This document shows, piece by piece, positions 60,906 to 64,000 of a DNA stretch of 64,000 bases. Source of the DNA: Streptomyces sp. KMM 9044 (GTDB taxonomy: Bacteria; Actinomycetota; Actinomycetes; Streptomycetales; Streptomycetaceae); the NCBI RefSeq assembly GCF_024701375.2, contig NZ_CP113910.1, positions 4,154,001 through 4,218,000 on the forward strand. Direction: 5' to 3'. Positions within the stretch are counted from its first letter, which is position 1; each line of letters begins with the position of its first letter. Position numbers and translations under genes: made by a program. The notes beneath the pieces are model-generated. The model was not told the DNA's origin and ran no database searches. It was given only the letters and a program-made list of their open reading frames with translations.

Positions 60906-62500
60906 CCGTCCTCGCATCCGCCCTGGACACGGCGGGCCCCGACTACCGGGCCCACCGCGAGACCATGCTCGGCAAGCTCGCCGCACTCGGCACCGAACAC
61001 GCCAAGGCCCTCGCGGGCGGCGGCGAGAAGTACGTCGACCGGCACCGCGCGCGCGGCAAGCTGCTCGCCCGCGAACGCGTCGAACTGCTCCTCGATCCCG
61101 ACACCCCGTTCCTGGAACTGTCCCCGCTGGCGGCCTGGGGCAGCGAGTACACGGTCGGCGCGTCCCTGGTCACCGGGATCGGGGTCGTCGAGGGCGTGGA
61201 GTGTCTGATCACGGCCAACGACCCGACGGTGCGCGGCGGCGCCAGCAACCCGTGGAGCCTGAAGAAGGCCCTGCGCGCCAACGACATCGCGCTCGCCAAC
61301 CGGCTGCCCGTGATCAGCCTGGTGGAGTCCGGCGGCGCCGACCTGCCGTCCCAGAAGGAGATCTTCATCCCGGGCGGAGCCATCTTCCGCGACCTCACCC
61401 GGCTGTCGGCGGCCGGCATCCCGACCGTCGCCGTCGTCTTCGGCAACTCCACCGCCGGAGGCGCGTACATCCCCGGCATGTCCGACCACGTGATCATGGT
61501 CAAGGAGCGGGCGAAGGTGTTTCTCGGCGGCCCGCCGCTGGTGAGGATGGCCACCGGGGAGGAGAGCGACGACGAGTCCCTGGGCGGCGCCGAGATGCAC
61601 GCGCGCGTGTCGGGCCTCGCCGACCACTTCGCCGTCGACGAGCCGGACGCCCTGCGCCAGGCCCGGCGGATCGTGGCCCGCCTGGGCCACCGCAAGGCGT
61701 ACCCCGATCCAGGGCCGGCCGAGCCGCCCAAGTACGACCCGGAAGAACTCCTGGGCGTCGTGCCCGGCGATCTGAGGACCCCCTTCGACCCGCGCGAGGT
61801 GATCGCGCGGATCGTCGACGGCTCCGACTTCGACGCGTTCAAACCGCTGTACGGCACCAGCCTGACCACCGGCTGGGCCACCCTGCACGGCTATCCGGTC
61901 GGCATCCTCGCGAACGCCCAGGGGGTGCTGTTCAGCGAGGAGTCGCAGAAGGCCGCCCAGTTCATCCAGCTCGCCAACCAGCGCGACATCCCGCTGCTCT
62001 TCCTGCACAACACCACCGGCTACATGGTCGGCAAGGAGTACGAACAGGGCGGCATCATCAAGCACGGTGCCATGATGATCAACGCGGTCGGCAACTCGAA
62101 GGTCCCCCACCTGTCCGTGCTCATGGGCGCCTCCTACGGCGCCGGGCACTACGGCATGTGCGGGCGGGCGTACGACCCGCGGTTCCTGTTCGCCTGGCCC
62201 GGTGCCAAGTCCGCCGTCATGGGCCCCCAGCAGCTCGCCGGGGTGCTGTCCATCGTCGCCCGCCAGTCCGCGGCGGCGAAGGGACGGCCGTACGACGACG
62301 AGGCGGACGCGGCACTGCGCGCCATGGTCGAGCAGCAGATCGAGTCCGAGTCGCTGCCCGTGTTCCTGTCGGGGCGGCTGTACGACGACGGCGTCATCGA
62401 CCCCCGCGACACCCGCACCGTCCTCGGCCTGTGCCTGTCGGCCGTCCACACGGCGCCCTACCAGGGCGTGCGCGGTGGCTTCGGCGTCTTCCGGATGTGA
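60902..62500 (+). CDS. Acyl-CoA carboxylase, carboxyltransferase (beta) subunit
   Basis: A 532-residue carboxyltransferase of the methylcrotonyl/geranyl-CoA carboxylase type: YVDRHRARGKLLARERVELLLDP, LVESGGADLPSQKEIFIPGG, oxyanion loops FGNSTAGGAYIPGMSD and LMGASYGAGHYGMCGRAYDPRF. It transfers CO2 from carboxybiotin to a branched enoyl-CoA. GTG 60902 overlaps the AtuA stop; seven bases separate it from the biotin carboxylase gene. Neighbours suggest leucine/isovalerate or acyclic-terpenoid catabolism. Confidence 0.94.
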   Translation: MTVLASALDTAGPDYRAHRETMLGKLAALGTEHAKALAGGGEKYVDRHRARGKLLARERVELLLDPDTPFLELSPLAAWGSEYTVGASLVTGIGVVEGVECLITANDPTVRGGASNPWSLKKALRANDIALANRLPVISLVESGGADLPSQKEIFIPGGAIFRDLTRLSAAGIPTVAVVFGNSTAGGAYIPGMSDHVIMVKERAKVFLGGPPLVRMATGEESDDESLGGAEMHARVSGLADHFAVDEPDALRQARRIVARLGHRKAYPDPGPAEPPKYDPEELLGVVPGDLRTPFDPREVIARIVDGSDFDAFKPLYGTSLTTGWATLHGYPVGILANAQGVLFSEESQKAAQFIQLANQRDIPLLFLHNTTGYMVGKEYEQGGIIKHGAMMINAVGNSKVPHLSVLMGASYGAGHYGMCGRAYDPRFLFAWPGAKSAVMGPQQLAGVLSIVARQSAAAKGRPYDDEADAALRAMVEQQIESESLPVFLSGRLYDDGVIDPRDTRTVLGLCLSAVHTAPYQGVRGGFGVFRM

Positions 62501-62507
62501 GGGGAAC

Positions 62508-64000
62508 ATGGTGATCAGTACTGTCCTCGTCGCCAACCGGGGCGAGATCGCCTGCCGGATCGCCCGCACCTGCGGCGAACTCGGCATCCGGACGGTGGCC
62601 GTGCACTCGGACGCCGACGCGAACGCGCTGCACGCGCGCGTCGCGGACGAGGCCGTACGCCTTCCGGGGGCGGCGCCCGCCGACACGTACCTGCGCGGCG
62701 ACCTGATCGTGAAGGCCGCGCTCGCGGCCGGTGCGGACGCCGTGCACCCCGGCTACGGCTTCCTCTCCGAGAACGCAGGCTTCGCGCGCGCCGTACGCGA
62801 CGCCGGCCTGGTGTGGATCGGACCGCCCCCGGACGCCATCGAGGCGATGGCGTCCAAGACACGTGCCAAGGAACTCATGGGCGTCGCGCCCCTGCGCGAG
62901 GTCACCGAGGCCGACCTGCCGGTCCTGGTGAAGGCGGCGGCGGGCGGCGGCGGACGCGGAATGCGCGTCGTACGGAGCCTCGCCGACCTGGACGCCGAAC
63001 TGGCCGCCGCGCGCACGGAGGCCGCGAGCGCCTTCGGCGACGGCGAGGTGTTCGTCGAGCCGTACGTGGAGGAGGGCCGGCACGTGGAGGTGCAGGTCCT
63101 CGCCGACACGCACGGCACGGTGTGGGCGCTCGGCACCCGGGACTGCTCCCTGCAGCGCCGCCACCAGAAGGTGATCGAGGAGGCGCCGGCACCCGGTCTG
63201 ACCGGCGAACTCACCGAGGAACTGCACACCGTCGCCGTACACGCAGCCCGCGCGGTGGGCTACACCGGCGCCGGGACCGTCGAGTTCCTCGTCGCCGGGG
63301 GCCGGGCGCACTTCCTGGAGATGAACACCCGGCTCCAGGTGGAACACCCGGTCACGGAGGCCGTGTTCGGCCTCGACCTCGTCGCCGAGCAGATCCGCGT
63401 CGCCGAGGGACACGCCCTCGGGGACGACCCGCCCCCCGTGCGCGGTCACGCCGTGGAGGCCCGCCTGTACGCCGAGGACCCCGCCCACGACTGGGCGCCG
63501 CAGACCGGCCGCCTGCACCGCCTCGCCGTCCCCGGCGAGGTCCGCCTGGACACCGGGTTCACCGACGGCGACGACATCGGCGTCCACTACGACCCGATGA
63601 TCGCCAAGGTCGTCGCCCACGCCCCCACCCGCGCGGAGGCCGTCCGCAAGCTGGCCGCCGCCCTGGAGCGGGCGGCGGTCCACGGCCCCGTCACCAACCG
63701 GGACCTGCTCGTCCGCTCCCTGCGGCACCCGGAGTTCACCGACGGCCGCATGGACACCGGCTTCTACGACCGTCACCTGTCCGGGCTGACCGCACCGGCC
63801 CCCGACCCGTACGCTCCGCTCGCCGCCGCGCTCGCCGACGCCCACGGCCGGTCCCGGTTCGGCGGCTGGCGCAACCTGCCCTCGCAGCCGCAGGCCAAGC
63901 GGTACGCCGTGGCGGGCGAGGAGCACGAGGTCCGTTACCGGTACACACGGGACGGGTTCGTGGCGGACGGGGCGCGGGTGGTGCGTGCCGACGCCGGTCT
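62508..64000 (+). CDS. Acyl-CoA carboxylase, biotin carboxylase (alpha) subunit, 3' end outside window
   Basis: The visible 497 residues are a biotin carboxylase: TVLVANRGEIACRIARTCGE, VHPGYGFLSENAGFARAV, ATP-grasp loop KAAAGGGGRGMRVV, GTRDCSLQRRHQKVIEEAPA, FLEMNTRLQVEHPVTE (catalytic Glu/Arg) and HAVEARLYAEDP. A biotin-lipoyl domain should follow beyond 64000. The linker before the glycine loop (KELMGVAPLREVTEADLP) is roughly 7-10 residues shorter than I would expect (KAGVPL-type sequence missing). ATG 62508 follows AGGGGA. It carboxylates biotin with ATP and bicarbonate for the beta subunit. Confidence 0.93.
   Translation, partial: MVISTVLVANRGEIACRIARTCGELGIRTVAVHSDADANALHARVADEAVRLPGAAPADTYLRGDLIVKAALAAGADAVHPGYGFLSENAGFARAVRDAGLVWIGPPPDAIEAMASKTRAKELMGVAPLREVTEADLPVLVKAAAGGGGRGMRVVRSLADLDAELAAARTEAASAFGDGEVFVEPYVEEGRHVEVQVLADTHGTVWALGTRDCSLQRRHQKVIEEAPAPGLTGELTEELHTVAVHAARAVGYTGAGTVEFLVAGGRAHFLEMNTRLQVEHPVTEAVFGLDLVAEQIRVAEGHALGDDPPPVRGHAVEARLYAEDPAHDWAPQTGRLHRLAVPGEVRLDTGFTDGDDIGVHYDPMIAKVVAHAPTRAEAVRKLAAALERAAVHGPVTNRDLLVRSLRHPEFTDGRMDTGFYDRHLSGLTAPAPDPYAPLAAALADAHGRSRFGGWRNLPSQPQAKRYAVAGEEHEVRYRYTRDGFVADGARVVRADAG

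Overview
The window is very GC-rich, with strong third-position G/C bias, GTG starts and many 4-bp start/stop overlaps. Its gene families (futalosine-pathway mqn genes, a conservon with paired P450s, XRE-DUF397 pairs, DUF3027, DUF2530, AtuA/acyl-CoA carboxylase) point to Streptomyces, and the order resembles the core region that in S. coelicolor runs from about SCO4323 to SCO4381 (recalled, not searched). No rRNA, tRNA or CRISPR array was recognised.

Layout. 1-3.2 kb: HAD hydrolase end, a zone of stacked insertions at CTAG sites (a small inverted-repeat element, then a 1.5-kb IS), a small membrane protein and a cold-shock protein. 3.2-7.5 kb: a two-component system and a truncated LURP-one-like gene, bracketed by inverted relics of an IS4-type transposase. 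7.5-9.7 kb: mqnD-mqnB-lipoprotein operon (menaquinone via futalosine). 10-29 kb: transporters (two MFS, NhaA-thioredoxin, P-type ATPase, NCS2), DUF3027, a sacsin/HSP90-like ATPase, MarR, Uma2, a ThpR-like RNA phosphodiesterase and the 3' part of an aldo/keto reductase gene.

29.23-36.74 kb: a compact 7.5-kb integrative element. Its serine integrase lies beside one end, and joining the two flanks across a shared 5-bp core rebuilds an uninterrupted aldo/keto reductase reading frame. The element also carries its own full-length aldo/keto reductase, so it breaks the host gene and brings a substitute. Other cargo: an overlapping pair of small genes sharing an N-terminal motif, a resolvase with res-like repeats, and a nest of IS110 arms around a frameshifted ISAs1 transposase.

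36.7-44 kb: the other half of the broken reductase, a second Uma2 gene, an SGNH hydrolase and a secreted propeller-like protein separated by palindromic repeats, a deletion scar joining TetR and ABC-permease remnants, a CebR-box-controlled GH5 cellulase, and an XRE-DUF397 pair beside an ATP-binding gene with an in-frame stop. 44-51.4 kb: serC, then conservon cvnA-B-C-D with two P450 genes, the first lacking the ExxR arginine. 51.8-58.4 kb: FAD/Fe-S oxidoreductase, Nudix hydrolase, an LRR remnant, an EamA exporter and a frameshifted gene. 58.3-64 kb: a palindromic operator and a tightly coupled catabolic operon (TIGR03084-type protein, AtuA, acyl-CoA carboxylase beta and alpha), the last gene running off the window.
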